A stretch of 64,000 bases of DNA from Pisolithus tinctorius (Eukaryota > Basidiomycota > Agaricomycetes > Boletales > Pisolithaceae), in the NCBI GenBank assembly GCA_024663395.1, contig JANFAH010000005.1, positions 806,001 to 870,000 on the forward strand, read 5' to 3'. Below, piece by piece: positions 24,684 to 36,695 of the stretch; position 1 is the first letter of the stretch; the number at the start of each line of letters is the position of its first letter. The notes beneath the pieces were generated by a model, which did not search any database, was not told the DNA's origin, and was given only the letters and a program-made list of their open reading frames with translations. The position numbers and the translations under genes are program-made.

Positions 24684-26105
24684 CTATGCGAGTACAGCGA
24701 CACCTCGGCGTCGCGTCTTTACTCGCTCAAGAAGACTGGCCCCTTCATCCTGCAAATACGAATACGCCTGACCATTTGTGTCGTTACCTCGCTTCCTCTT
24801 CAAAGACGGACCGGGTTCCTTCGTAAATCTCCCTGATTCTGGATCCGCGCTAAGCACCATCTCGGGTGTTGATCTAGACTGGTCCTCGAGTAGCCCGTAC
24901 GTTGAGAATGCTTTCAGGTCGGCTGTGAATAGGATCTGTTCCAATACTCAGTCAGTCTCCATTCCTCCACTGTAGAATACACGTACGGAATGGGCCCAAC
25001 CGGCATGCTCACCCCATATATCACTCAGTTTCTTACTGATCTCGTCATATAATTTCGGCGTCATCGTCGTTTTTCCCTTCGAGCTGCTGCGGGGAAAGTG
25101 ATAATGCTTCATTGCAATCTGGTGAACATGGGTGTCTACCGGAATGACTTCGCGCTGTTCCATGGCATGTTGAGCAAATCCCTCAAAAGGAAACAAACAA
25201 ACCTTGTCCAAGCTCATAAGCAAAATGCAGTCGGCAACTTTACGCCCGACCCCGGCAAACTTGAGCAATTGCTCTCTCGCTTTGTTCGTATCCACATCTC
25301 TGAGACTCAGTAGCCACCTTTCAGGCCCCTCTATGGACTTCGCTACAACCGTGGTGCCATGTTCGTCCACGAGCATTTTCGCAGTGCGCTGTATAAAGTC
25401 GGCACGGTATCCAAATCCTAACGACCGCAGTTGAGCTGCCACCTCTGGGGCAGCGAGTGCACTTGGCGGTGGGAAAGGATGGTATGAAGCCACCGTTGGA
25501 GCTGAAGCGACGGCTGGGCGTGGCGGCGCTAGTGAGAGCAACGGGGAAGAGTACTTCTTGCAAAGCGCGTGAATCATCTTAGTTATTCGACCTATGTTGT
25601 TGTTGGAGGAACAAATGAATCTAATGCATAGTTCCAACAGACAATCATTGTACTTAGCATCACAGTAGGCCTACTTCGCAGCATGGATTACTTACGAGAT
25701 AAGATTCTCCCATGGATCCTGTCGCAAAATTCTAATGCCGGAAAAGCGAGATCGAAGGGTGCGGAAGACCGCATCGCGTTCACTCCAGTCGTCGTACAGC
25801 TTAAGGAGATTGACGTCCAGCTGGAAGTAGTCGTTTATCCACGTCAATGTCTCGGCTTCTCGGAGGGCTGTCTCTGCAGGGGGCAAGTCCCCCTCTGGGA
25901 AGACAGAGCGGTAGAATAGAGCGTCAGGGGACTGCCTCAGACAGACCACTCGGTCTCGCAAGCATAATCGATATTCGTGGCCAGAAGTCAAAGGCAGTGA
26001 TGTCCACCTGAAAGATTGTCCGCAATTCAGCACCGCTGCCAGAGAGAGCTGCACTGTTGGTAGAGGCAAACATCGAAATCCAGCTGGATAAATTGTTGCC
26101 GCCAT
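24684..26105 (-). CDS. OGG1: 8-oxoguanine DNA glycosylase / AP lyase
   Basis: Base-excision repair enzyme removing 8-oxoG. Exons are 26105-25696, 25620-25203, 25154-24987 and 24935-24684, giving 415 residues. Seen: N-terminal LSLAAVLNCGQSFRW, FICSSNNNIGRITKMI, the helix-hairpin-helix LLKFAGVGRKVADCILLMSL (the Lys of the GVGRKVADC segment is the usual nucleophile), and VIPVDTHVHQIA with the catalytic Asp. The C-terminus is basic (KRKRGND, KTRRR), as for a nuclear protein. The 48-base intron 25202-25155 is divisible by three and has no stop, so its retention would add 16 residues just before the catalytic Asp. The start is set at 26105; an in-frame ATG at 26153 would overlap the NPR2 start. Confidence 0.94.
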
Positions 26106-26151
26106 GTTGATGTCTGCATGAGCGCCGCTTGGTTGACGGGGGTCCGCTATC

Positions 26152-28275
26152 ATGCCTTCTGAGACGTTTCTACCACGGATTCACTCGGTTTTCTACGCCA
26201 TCTTCGATGTCAAGCAGGGGCCCAAGATCGTGTACCAGGTCCCCGAAGGCCTAATCGCTACGTCTCCAGCTGGTCTGTCCAGCTTATCCGCGGCGTCGTC
26301 ACCGAAATCGTCTACGGTCGCGCTGGAAGGAGAGGCTCCTCGTCCAAGTTCAAGGCAGGTCTCCTCTCCCCCACATCCATCCTCGAACCGGGTTCTCTTC
26401 GACTTTGGTGACATCTCCAAGTATGTGATACCGTCCAATCCACTCTGTGGCCGTCTCGTCATCTGTGCTACACGCAACCATCGTATCATTGGATTTCCCG
26501 TATCCATCTTGGGGTCTGAGTATAAACGAAACTACTTCAGATTCAACCTTTGCTTCGTGTTCGAACGCGCGGCGGATCTGAGCTGTTACAAGCCAATTGT
26601 TCGCAAAGTTAGTCGCGTTTTGGCGGCTTGTGAGGTGTGGTCTCTCCGTCTTCTTTCATTCGGTATTGGCTCATGGGAGGCTGAAGGAAGAATCCATGTT
26701 TTTGTCTTCTCCGCAGTCTTCTCCTGCAATGCACGCTATCCTCGAACAGCTCTACGAAGACCTGAATTCGTATTCTGAAACTTCAATACCAATTGATGCG
26801 TTCAATTCTATCGAACTCAAAATCTTCCCATTCTACCCAAACCCACCACCAGTCAAGGATTGGCAGGTGCCGCTCGCGTTAATTAATCTGAAAAGTCGTG
26901 TGGAGGACAACTGGGATCTCACTGTGAAGAAGGTGAAGAAGGATGTCTTTTTGATGTCTATCTAGTTACTGACATCCAAAAGGTCTGCGAACACATCAAC
27001 GGTATTAATCATGTTCGTCGCATAGCCCAGCTGGCAGATTGCGATCTCCAGCTGACGCGTCAAGCGGTCGCACACCTGCTGTGAGTGTAATTCCGCCGGC
27101 GTAGAGCTATGACTGATCTATTCCTTAGTTACTATCAGGTCATCATGACAGTAGACATCTTCCAATATTCGAATATGTATACTTTGAGGAAGAATGTGCA
27201 ATGGCTTGCAGATGAGCCCCATGTCAAAGATGAATGCGGGCCCTACGTGACAAAACCCGGTAATCTTCGTGGCTTGTGTACTTTACTTCTACCTAAATCC
27301 TTCTAGGCAAGCCAATCGCAGACTGGCCAAAGCTTTTGCACTTGTACTCGAGACTTAAGCCGGGAAAGACGGTGTTCGAGTGGATGGAAAGCCACAATGT
27401 TCATGATCTTGGTGTCGACGTACGGCGATTCACAAGTTTTGGCGTGATAAAGGTGAGTGAGAATGCCTGACTACCCCCGAGTCCCTTTCTATACCTCTCG
27501 CTAGGGCTTTTTACGTCGCGTTCATCGCTACCCGGTTCTCCTTCCACCAGACCCTTCATTGTCGACCAACAGACGACGCCACAGTATCACGAAGTCTCCT
27601 GCACCATTGAACACTTCCTCACAACCAAGCCCAACATCCACTTCTGTAGATGCAATCAGATATTCTGGAGTTCCCTCGCTTGCCCCTATGGGCAGCGAGC
27701 AGATGTTGCATTCACCTACCAAAGAAATGGAACCTCCCATATATTCCCAACGTCGTACGAGTGCTGCTGAGAAGGCGCTGGAACAGTTACACATGTCTCT
27801 CCAACGAACAGCGTCCACTTCTTCTACTCGTGCGCAAATAGTGTCATCAGCATCCCCTGACGAGGGCAGCGGTAGTCACCAGGCTCGTCCATTCGGGAGA
27901 CACAGGGTTAACTCGGACACGCGACGGCATCCTACGCCTTTCCAATATGGAACCTCTGAAATCAATGAAGGGCTCAAACGAGTTTCACTCTACAATCCCT
28001 CCGTAATCGTACCAGCTCCTCGCTCCACTGCAATATCACGCTCTCCTTCTGTCACAGCTACGCAACAGACTTATACGCCGTCTACTCAAGGCTCACCACA
28101 GATGTTCAATCCCCCACCCTCGGAATTGACTGCCATGCTCGATGGAGAACATCATACCGACGAGCTTTCCACTCACTTTGAGGTTGGATGGCCTTTGCTG
28201 CAGCAGTGGTTAACTACCATAGGAGGCGGGAAGGGTGATGGTGACTTCGGGCGAGTAGTAATGATATATCGATAA
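26152..28275 (+). CDS. NPR2: Nitrogen permease regulator 2 (NPRL2, SEACIT/GATOR1 subunit)
   Basis: GATOR1/SEACIT subunit that inhibits TORC1 when amino acids are scarce. Exons are 26152-26634, 26687-26932, 26983-27080, 27129-27259, 27307-27452 and 27505-28275, giving 624 residues. The N-terminal longin-type domain reads IHSVFYAIFDVKQGPKIVYQ and ISKYVIPSNPLCGRLV, then YKRNYFRFNLCFVFE. Later come EHINGINHVRRIAQLADCDL, YQVIMTVDIFQYSN and KGFLRRVHRYP. A Ser/Thr/Pro-rich insert of about 200 residues (27.55-28.13 kb) precedes the short conserved end FEVGWPLLQQWL...GDFGRVVMIYR. The insert could be a phospho-regulated region; that is inference. Confidence 0.93.
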
Positions 28276-28333
28276 ACTGTGCCAGTACGCGCAGGTCGAG
28301 AGTAACGTACAAATACTTTTGATGGTATTGCAG

Positions 28334-29784
28334 CTAAGCGAGCGTTCGGTTGACGTTGACATAGCCAGTCCCGTAGCAAGAATACATCAGTTCCGCACAC
28401 GACGGGTCTGATGGGTTCGCGGGTACAATTTTGAAGGACGTTCCAAAGAAGTCCCTGATATCTCGAAGAAATTGAACTCTTCATGGGGTTTCTCGTGAGT
28501 TGTGGTCCGTCGCGCCTGTAGGATGAAGGACTTACGTTCGCACTGTTGGCTCGCCCATCCTGCAGCGTCCAACATCTTCACTTCCAAGTACCATCATTAA
28601 CAGTACCAGGCATTGATGTTTCCTATCGACGCATCCCCCTTGTCGTATCTCTGATAGAAGAGCACGGCTTGCAAGAAGCGCAACGTCTTCGGGAGTCCCA
28701 CCTGGCTGCGAAACAGCCTCAGCGCAGTGTACCGCAGAGGTCGTAGACTCGGCCAGTAAACTTAACGCATATCCTGGAGACCTATATCCAAATGTCCAGT
28801 CTTAAGCGGTGCTGAAAGGATACAACGCACTTCCCACTCTCCTCACCCTTATAGACGTCAGAGTAGAGGTATATGTCAGGGATGTAGCGATTTAAAACCG
28901 ATCGGGCAGCATCGATCATACGATTGGAGAACTGTGGGCTTACGCGCACCGCGTGGCTGTATTGAATGAGAAAACCAGCACATCCAAGCACGGTCCAACC
29001 GCTTACGCTATTCCTCGTATCCTCTTGATTTTTCCTGATTCGACGAAGTTCAAGGTTTTGACTTGTTTAACTACCGGGCAGAGAAACTGCACTTCTCCAC
29101 CTCCGCCGGGAGGCGCTCCGCGGCTCTTTATCTATGCATGCTCGTTAAATGATGTCACCGTTCCAAGTAGATTGGCGCTACCCGCAATTCAAGACCCTCC
29201 GAAATACCAAATAGTTGCAGATGCGGTAGAGTGACGGTGCGTATTAGGTCCGCCTTAGCGAGTTTAGTGTCAAAAATCGCAGAAATTGAGGAGTGAAAAG
29301 ACGCACGGAGAGGTCATCCTGGTCCGTAGTGATGCCTCGCAAAGTGAGGTAGAATGGCTTCTTAGAGAAAGGTCCCAGCATGACCAAAGGTTCTAGAAAG
29401 TATCCTATCGCGCGTGATAGTGGACAGTCATGGGTGACAGAGCCGCCGGTTATAACTCCAGGTTTCAGCAGAACAGCGGTACCTAACATATACCGTGAGG
29501 AAACAACCGCATGAACTCTACGAAAAACGTACCGGTCACAGAAATCTCTATGACGGTTCCATTTGTCACCTTTTCCAGTAGTCGTAAGAGGCTGACCTCA
29601 TAATCTAGATGTGATGTCGTTCAGCACAATGTAAACTCGAGTATGGCAAAAGCCAACCTGTTAAACCAGGATTTTCGTGCTCTGATCTGATCTTGTCTAT
29701 GCGAACCGGCTTCCCACTGAGGATAGACAGCACCAGACGCTGTCTGAGGTATTGGTGACCACTGTAACTAATCACGGATGCCAT
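28334..29784 (-). CDS. RCL1: RNA 3'-terminal phosphate cyclase-like protein (18S rRNA processing)
   Basis: Nucleolar SSU-processome factor that works with the GTPase Bms1 at pre-rRNA site A2. Eight exons (29784-29658, 29604-29533, 29482-29307, 29253-29182, 29131-29007, 28956-28831, 28781-28536, 28478-28334) give 362 residues. Marks: SYSGHQYLRQRLVLSILSGK, LLKPGVITGGSVTHDCPLSR, AIGYFLEPLVMLGPFSK, LIRTVTLPHLQLFGI, SRGAPPGGGGEVQF, RVSPQFSNRMIDAARSVLN, SPGYALSLLAESTTS and QFLRDIRDFFGTSFKI. The family lacks the catalytic His of true cyclases. It shares a 129-base promoter region with divergent UBA3 and converges on NPR2 (58 bases). Confidence 0.95.
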
Positions 29785-29913
29785 GGGTCGCCGTCACCGT
29801 GCAAGCAGACTTTCGATACCGACTTACATAATGAAGAGGGGCATAGTATTAGTGCGATCGGACTCTGTACTTGCTACTACTTACATCACTACAGCAACTT
29901 AGCGCATCTCTTG

Positions 29914-31583
29914 ATGGCCAGCGTATCCGTTAATGTCGATGGTTTAGCAAATTCAGAAGACTGGGAAGGCCGCTATTTCCATGTAGATCAAATCTTGGAC
30001 AGACCAGGTCCGCGGACGGACCCGTCCTTTTTAGCTGGTGACAAGGTATACATGCTTAGATGAGTAAGGAATGACTGCCATAGCTCGTTAACAATGGATA
30101 GGTCAAGGACTTCCTGAGGAACAAGTGTAAAATCCTCGTCATCGGTGCTGGTGGTCTGGGCTGCGAGATACTGGCGAATCTCGCATTGACTGGCTTCAAA
30201 GACATTCACGTCATTGACATGGACACGATCGACATCAGCAACCTGAATCGACAGTTTCTTTTCAGGTAGGAAGTTCCCGTTTTCCTTAGGTACCTTGCCA
30301 CATCGTCCTAAGCGTATGTCAAGACCAGCAGATGTAGGCAAACCCAAGGCAATAGTTGCAGCGGAGTATGTTATGAAACGAGTACGAGGTGTTAAGGTTA
30401 CACCGTAAGCACGTCCTTTTAGCTACGTTAACTTGATACTGCATGACCCGTAGTTACTTCGGAAAGATTCAAGACAAAGATGTCGATTATTACATGCAGT
30501 TCAACCTCGTAATCTGCGGCCTCGACTCCGTAGAGGCCCGGCGATGGATTAATGCTACCCTCGTCAATCTCGTAGACACTGAAAACCCTGAGAGCCTAAA
30601 GCCCCTCATTGACGGGGGCACCGAAGGTATGCGCCACACCCCAACATGTAACCCTTACTTCACTGTGGTTCCGCAGGCTTCAAGGGTCAAGCCCGTGTGG
30701 TCCTACCGACGATAACGTCGTGTTACGAGTGCTCTCTCGACATGTTGAACAAGCCTACAGCTTTTCCGATTTGCACTATCGCCAATACCCCACGACTTCC
30801 GGAGCATTGCATTGAATGGGCGTCCGTTTTGGAATGGCCACGAATACATGGAGGCAAGTAGGTTTTGTCCTACTTGTGTGCCGCACCATGATAGGTTCAT
30901 TACCTCAGAGAAAAAGCTCGATACGGACGATCCGGAGCATATCACCTGGTTATACGCAGCCGCAGCCGCACGAGCGAAAGAATTTAACATTGAAGGAGTC
31001 ACATACTCGTTGACACATGGTGTCGTCAAGAGTATAATACCAGCGATCGCTTCAACAAATGCTATCATAGCGGGTGAGTTTCTAACAGCCCTATAATCCC
31101 ACTGTCTTTCACATCATGCCAGCGTCGTGTTGCAACGAAGCATTCAAGATCGCCACCAGCTCTGCTGCGTACCTCAACAATTATTTCATGTTGATAGGTA
31201 CTGAAGGGATTTATTCTTACACATTTGAGCACGAGAAGCGTAAGGATTGCCCGGTTTGTGGTGGGGAACTGCTCGAGATATCGATAAGCCACGAAACCAC
31301 CGTCGAGCAACTTATTGAAATGTTGACGGAGAGGCAAACCATGTACGTCTCCGTGTCGGGTGTTTGGCGTCCTCTAATCGCTGATCTGTGTAGTCAAATC
31401 AAGAAACCGTCACTGACGACATCAACCAAGCACATATATCTTCAAGGACCGCCGCAACTTGAACAAGCTACACGACCAAACTTGGAAAAGAAGGTATCGG
31501 AGCTAGTAGAAGAGGGAGACCCGGTAAACGTCACCGCTTCAACCCTTCCTTTTACCCTTGAGCTGGTTATTAAGTACACCTAG
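29914..31583 (+). CDS. UBA3: NEDD8-activating enzyme E1 catalytic subunit
   Basis: Catalytic half of the NEDD8 E1 heterodimer; starts cullin neddylation. Exons are 29914-30045, 30102-30265, 30324-30404, 30454-30626, 30677-30853, 30909-31073, 31123-31342 and 31394-31583, giving 433 residues. Seen: nucleotide-binding [51 protein letters not shown], zinc Cys pair CYEC, active-site region [47 protein letters not shown] and C-terminal zinc pair CPVC. Exon 5 joins exon 6 through a GC-AG intron (GGAG|GCAAGT at 30854), needed to give [10 protein letters not shown]. Confidence 0.96.
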
Positions 31584-31747
31584 CTCTACGGTTCAGTACA
31601 GCTGGAAAGACGGGCAATGTATTTTGTATTTCTGATACGGAGTGGAATGACCAAAGAGGAAGGTGTGCTTATATTAGTTTTTGTGAGGATTAGTCAGCGC
31701 CCCAGCTACCCCCGTCAAGCATCAAGCCTTGCTAGCAGTCATCCAAG

Positions 31748-33043
31748 ATGCCCAAAGCTGACATTAACAAAGCTGGTTGGGAACAGAGCGAGTTTCCTAT
31801 TCTCTGTGAGACATGTACGTAGCATGAGCGTATAGCCGTCCAGCTCGTGTCCAGGCTCACCGGGATTACAGGTCTCGGCAACAACCCATTCGTCCGAATG
31901 GTAGGCAGCTTTTGCATGTCTCTCGTGGATGAGTATTTCAACTCGTTTTCAGACAAAGCAAGAATTTGGTTGTTCGTGCGGGACATGTGCCCGCCCTTTT
32001 ACTGTCTTTCGCTGGAACCCGGGGTCCGGCGCGCGCTACAAAACGACCGTTATCTGTCAAACGTGCGCAAAAGTCAAGAACGTCTGCCAAACGTGTTTGT
32101 TGGATCTTGAGTATGGACTACCGACACAAGTTCGCGACACTGCGCTCGGAAGACAGACTGAGGCTCCGACGAGCGACGTCAATCGCGAATACTACGCGCA
32201 GAATATGGAGAACAATGTACATATAATTCTAATGATTCTGGCAGTGTCTGGGTATTGATCGTTCTTTTAGATGGCGAATGGTACGAAATCTATGATGCAG
32301 CTTGGTGGCAAGACGTCTTCGGCAGGGAAGGAAATGCTGAAGGAGTTGGCCCGCACAAATCCGTATTACAAACGCAATCGACCCCACCTATGTTCTTTCT
32401 TTGTCAAGGGCGAGTGTAAACGGGGGGATGAATGTCCATACAGGTGTGTCCCATATCATTCGTCGCCTGAGACGGTCCCTCGATCTCCGCGCAGACATGA
32501 GAAGGCGGTGGAGAATGAGCTGTCCCACCAAAACATCAAAGATCGATACCACGGAAACAATGACCCCGTTGCGCACAAAATTCTATCCAATTATGCTGTA
32601 GCTCAAGGCTTGACGCCTCCTGAAGACGGCTCCATCGTGGGTATAACTTTTCATTTGACTTCTACGGTCGCTGAAGGCCCTTTAGATGTCTTTATTTCTC
32701 TCTTCTCTGCCTGCTTCTATCACCGAGGCAGAAATTCGCACGCACGTGGTAAATTCCTTGCCTCACGTGCCGTCGTCTCAGCTCAGGTCGATCGTTCACG
32801 TGGCGAAGTCCAGGTGCGTAATCAGGACATTGTAGTTTTCTTTTCTTCCTCAACGAAAACAGGTGTGCCTTCGTCAATTTCAAGGATCGGGTATCTGCTG
32901 AGAGAGCTGCTGAGGGATGGGCGAAGGGCTTGGACGTAGACGGTCAACGAGTGAGTGTCAGGTGGGGGCGTAGCAAAAATGGTGGTGCGTCTAAGGCATC
33001 AGCAAGCTCGTCGAACACACCAACAGCGACAATAACTGCATAA
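31748..33043 (+). CDS. SLT11: Pre-mRNA splicing factor SLT11/ECM2 (RBM22-like)
   Basis: Spliceosome NTC-related protein that contacts U6 and the pre-mRNA near the catalytic centre. Exons are 31748-31814, 31872-31900, 31953-32216, 32271-32443, 32495-32636, 32686-32813 and 32863-33043, giving 327 residues. The N-terminal zinc region is intact: [57 protein letters not shown]. Then come [26 protein letters not shown] (CCCH zinc finger) and a C-terminal RRM with [18 protein letters not shown] and [16 protein letters not shown]. The RRM is shorter and the tail is a simple Ser/Ala/Thr run. Exon 2 is only 29 bases. Confidence 0.95.
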
Positions 33044-34183
33044 GGTAGATGTATCCCTATGTAATTTCGACTTTTTCTGTAGAACATTACTTGGACGCTG
33101 AATGGACATTTAATATGGCGGGGATGTGGCAGTAAGAGGGACCACTCGTTGCGCTTCCGTGATGAGAAACGACGGCACTTTGGATAGCAAACTTGCATTT
33201 CCCAACGACGACTACCCCTACTCTCTTGGGTAAGAGCCGGAAGGCCTGAGACCGATCTTTTCGTTGGTGTGCAATAATCAAACGCAGCCGATCGGAATGT
33301 GCATAACGACGTAGTAGCGCTGTCGAAGGCAATGCACTTCCCATCTACCAGGCAAGCATGGAATCGGATCATCCAGAAATTGCCATAGTCGCTGGCGCGT
33401 TTTGGAACCAACGGTAATTTCCCGGTGGTATGAGATCATGACGCCATGGAGCGGATCAAAGACGGGAAAGAAATCGGATCAGCGCGTTTGTCCGCGAAAG
33501 GCGCAATCGAAGGGTTTGTTTTTTTTTTTTTTAAAAAAAAAAAAGAACCTTCTTGTAAGTCTATGGGAGACCAATAACGCAGTGCTGTAGGGACGACAAG
33601 GAGTAGTTCGAGCGCTGTAATGGAGCGCGGAAGCGGGTGTATGACATTGACTTCCACAAATGAAGGGTTCGAATGGTGATAGTCTTAATTTGCAGAATTG
33701 TGAGAGTATGCAATGATTGGCTGTGACACCCTTCGACTAGCTGAGGAGTAAGTCGAGATTTGAGCATCCGGAAAGAAATTATGGAGTGCATTGACCAACG
33801 AGAAAACAATAGCACGTTTGTCGAAGACAAGCCTCACAGCTTAAAGGTGCTAGTATTGCTCAGAATCAATCCCGGTGAAAACTGCTCCCCATACACATTG
33901 CCAGGAGGTTTCCAATCCCTAGATGATGAGGGAGACGAATTAGAATTAGTTGTTGGTTGCTTTCGGCACGCCAATTATCTCGACCGACTGGCATACGGTG
34001 TCCGTCTTACACCGCAAGCCATCCGCACGACTGGATAGCTAGAAACGAACACAAGGTTCCAATTACAGCAGACGTAACGCTGACCACTCTGCGAAGAATT
34101 TGATACGGGAACGCTAAAGCAAATGGAGCCATACATTCGAATTCTTGTGTTCGTGTCATCAGTATGACAGAAACTTATAGATA
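33044..34183. other. 1.1 kb gene-free stretch between SLT11 and CDD1
   Basis: Unusually long gap for this window. It holds several 60-150 codon frames on both strands, none with family features or a sensible splice pattern, and a T14-A12 tract near 33518-33544. Possible decayed gene or long 3' regions; nothing I can name. Confidence 0.5.
33519..33544. repeat. T(14)A(12) self-complementary homopolymer tract
   Basis: Uninterrupted T run followed at once by an A run, together about 26 bases and self-complementary. It is the only such tract in the window. Such tracts stiffen DNA and can exclude nucleosomes; it may also be unstable in replication and in sequencing. Confidence 0.85.
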
Positions 34184-34882
<699 letters not shown>

Positions 34883-35175
34883 GATGGGGTATATTTCTAA
34901 TCAGGGCCAGATTGAAGAGTGAAGTCGAGAGATCTGGAAAGAACGATATCAGCTACATAGCGCCAGAACATCTTTCTAATGGAGTCCAGTGAACAATAAA
35001 ACGATGCATTAGCATTTGAAGTCCAAGTATCGTAGACACCGAGCTAGCATCAACGTAGGTTAAGATCAACGTCTCGGAGCACGACAAGTAATGTCAAGGA
35101 AAAGACTATAGAAACACTATGTGACTGCATAGGAATAATCAACGGTGAATGTACAGGGAGCTGAACCAACACATT

Positions 35176-36480
35176 TTATACAATTCCTCCAAGGACGGAA
35201 GAGAAACCCTGATAAGAAGTCAGTTTCCTGGAATTCTCAAAACTCAAGCGTTCTTTAACTGACCGATAAATCTGACGAGGACAGCGGGCAAAGGAAGCTG
35301 GCGGAACTGCTGACCGTCGGTGATACGGTAAAGAAAAGGACACGCAAGCCCAACTAACACGCTATCAGCTTACTAGACGAGAAGATAAAATCTGCTTACC
35401 GTGATATCGTAATCCAAGGTGATGTCAGACTTTGTACCTCCAGTAAGACCGCACTTGGTCGCCAGATCTTCCAAGATCTGGGGGCTAGAAGGCATTGTTG
35501 TAGTGTAAGCAACCGTGAAGGGGAATGTGATGGTTTTGTTTGTGTGGGATGGGAAGGTAACGTCGGATTGGTTACCTCCTCCGACATAAGTATTGTTGAT
35601 GGGGTAGTATATCTAAAGACCAGAGATGTCAGACAAAGTATTGCAGCTTGAATCTCAGTTGCATACATTCGCCTTTACGGACGAAAATGATACTGAGAAA
35701 TAATTTGGGTTGTTGACGCTGTCAAGGATTGAGCTGCAGCGTACTCCAAACCCCACGACGTTGCCTACGTTATGTTAATAGCAAGATTAAGCTGCACGCC
35801 GTCACTTTCTAGTTGGACCTTTCCACCAAATACGTCATAGGAATGAACAGGGATTGCAAACTTAAGAGCGCACCTCGCTTGCCGTGGACGAGGGTCCTAC
35901 AGTTCCAATTATAACATTGGGAGGCCGGGCCCACTGAAACCATGTCAGAGAAGGGGTGAGAACATGCACATCAGGTTGCTTACCAGTACTAAGGCAAGAA
36001 TGACGCTAATGATGAAGAACAATGTGATCATGATGGTGCAGCAACAGAACCGCCCTATGCACCGCCCTCTGCTTCCCTGACCGATGGTCAGTTATTGTGA
36101 ACATCCAAACCCAAAGGTACCTCACCTTGGTCCAGAGTGAACGATTGTGTTCATACCGCCACCTCCGGAGGTCCCGGGGTTGACTGCGCAGCGGAAATGA
36201 ATCTCGAAGGAGAGATACTATCGACAGAAACGAACCTTGCCGTGGTGGAATAAAAACCGTTTCCCTCCTTCGGTGGGAACGTCGACATTCCGGCGGTTAC
36301 TGGCTCGTGAGTAGTGGGATTATCATTATCCCTGTATCCGTTCGATGTGTAAGGATCATAGCCCCCTTGGTCGTATGCTTGGTGAGGTTGACTGCTGTTA
36401 TAAGGGTCGAAAGAAGGTCCTTCGTTATACTGCTGGTCATAGTGCCCATACCGCTCTGCAAACGGGTCTCTGTACGCCAT
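35176..36480 (-). CDS. Fungal LEA2-like single-span membrane protein
   Basis: Unnamed basidiomycete family resembling plant NHL/LEA2 proteins. Nine exons (36480-36236, 36183-36126, 36076-35984, 35933-35874, 35818-35769, 35718-35667, 35612-35400, 35353-35264, 35208-35176) join in phase to 297 residues. A Tyr/Gln/Asn/Gly-rich N-terminal region (YDQGGYDPYTSNGYRD) is cytosolic-like. Next is WRYEHNRSLWTKGSRGRC, a Cys cluster RFCCCTIM, and a membrane span LFFIISVILALVL. The outer part reads PPNVIIGTVGP, LNLAINITVNNPNYFSVSF and IYYPINNTYVGGG, the usual LEA2 beta-sandwich pattern. The end ...LSGFSSVLGGIV depends on the last splice. The Cys cluster next to the span could be palmitoylated (inference). 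Function unknown. Confidence 0.82.
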
Positions 36481-36695
36481 GGTGGTGTGGAGTAAAGGAA
36501 TGTAATTTGGAACTGCGGGTATGCGGTACAACCGTGAGGTGTCGGGGCAGTGCCACACTGGTCTCCCAGGCACCCAATTGAAATATTAAACATTTACTTA
36601 ATTACAGACATCCAGAAAACAGAACATGCTGTAGCAAGTTGACAGGCGAGTAAACATTTCAGTTGCCATTCAGGAATGGGGGTCGAGTGTTTGGT

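Noticed and set aside
26106..26153. OGG1 start at 26153
   Set aside because: It would make the OGG1 coding region overlap the NPR2 start codon and adds 16 residues without conservation; ATG 26105 is preferred.
32944..33411. 155-codon minus-strand ORF at the end of SLT11
   Set aside because: It overlaps the SLT11 RRM exon in antisense and shows no family features beyond it.
33760..34038. 93-codon plus ORF in the 1.1 kb gap
   Set aside because: There is no ATG at the protein-like part, no splice sites that extend it, and no family resemblance.
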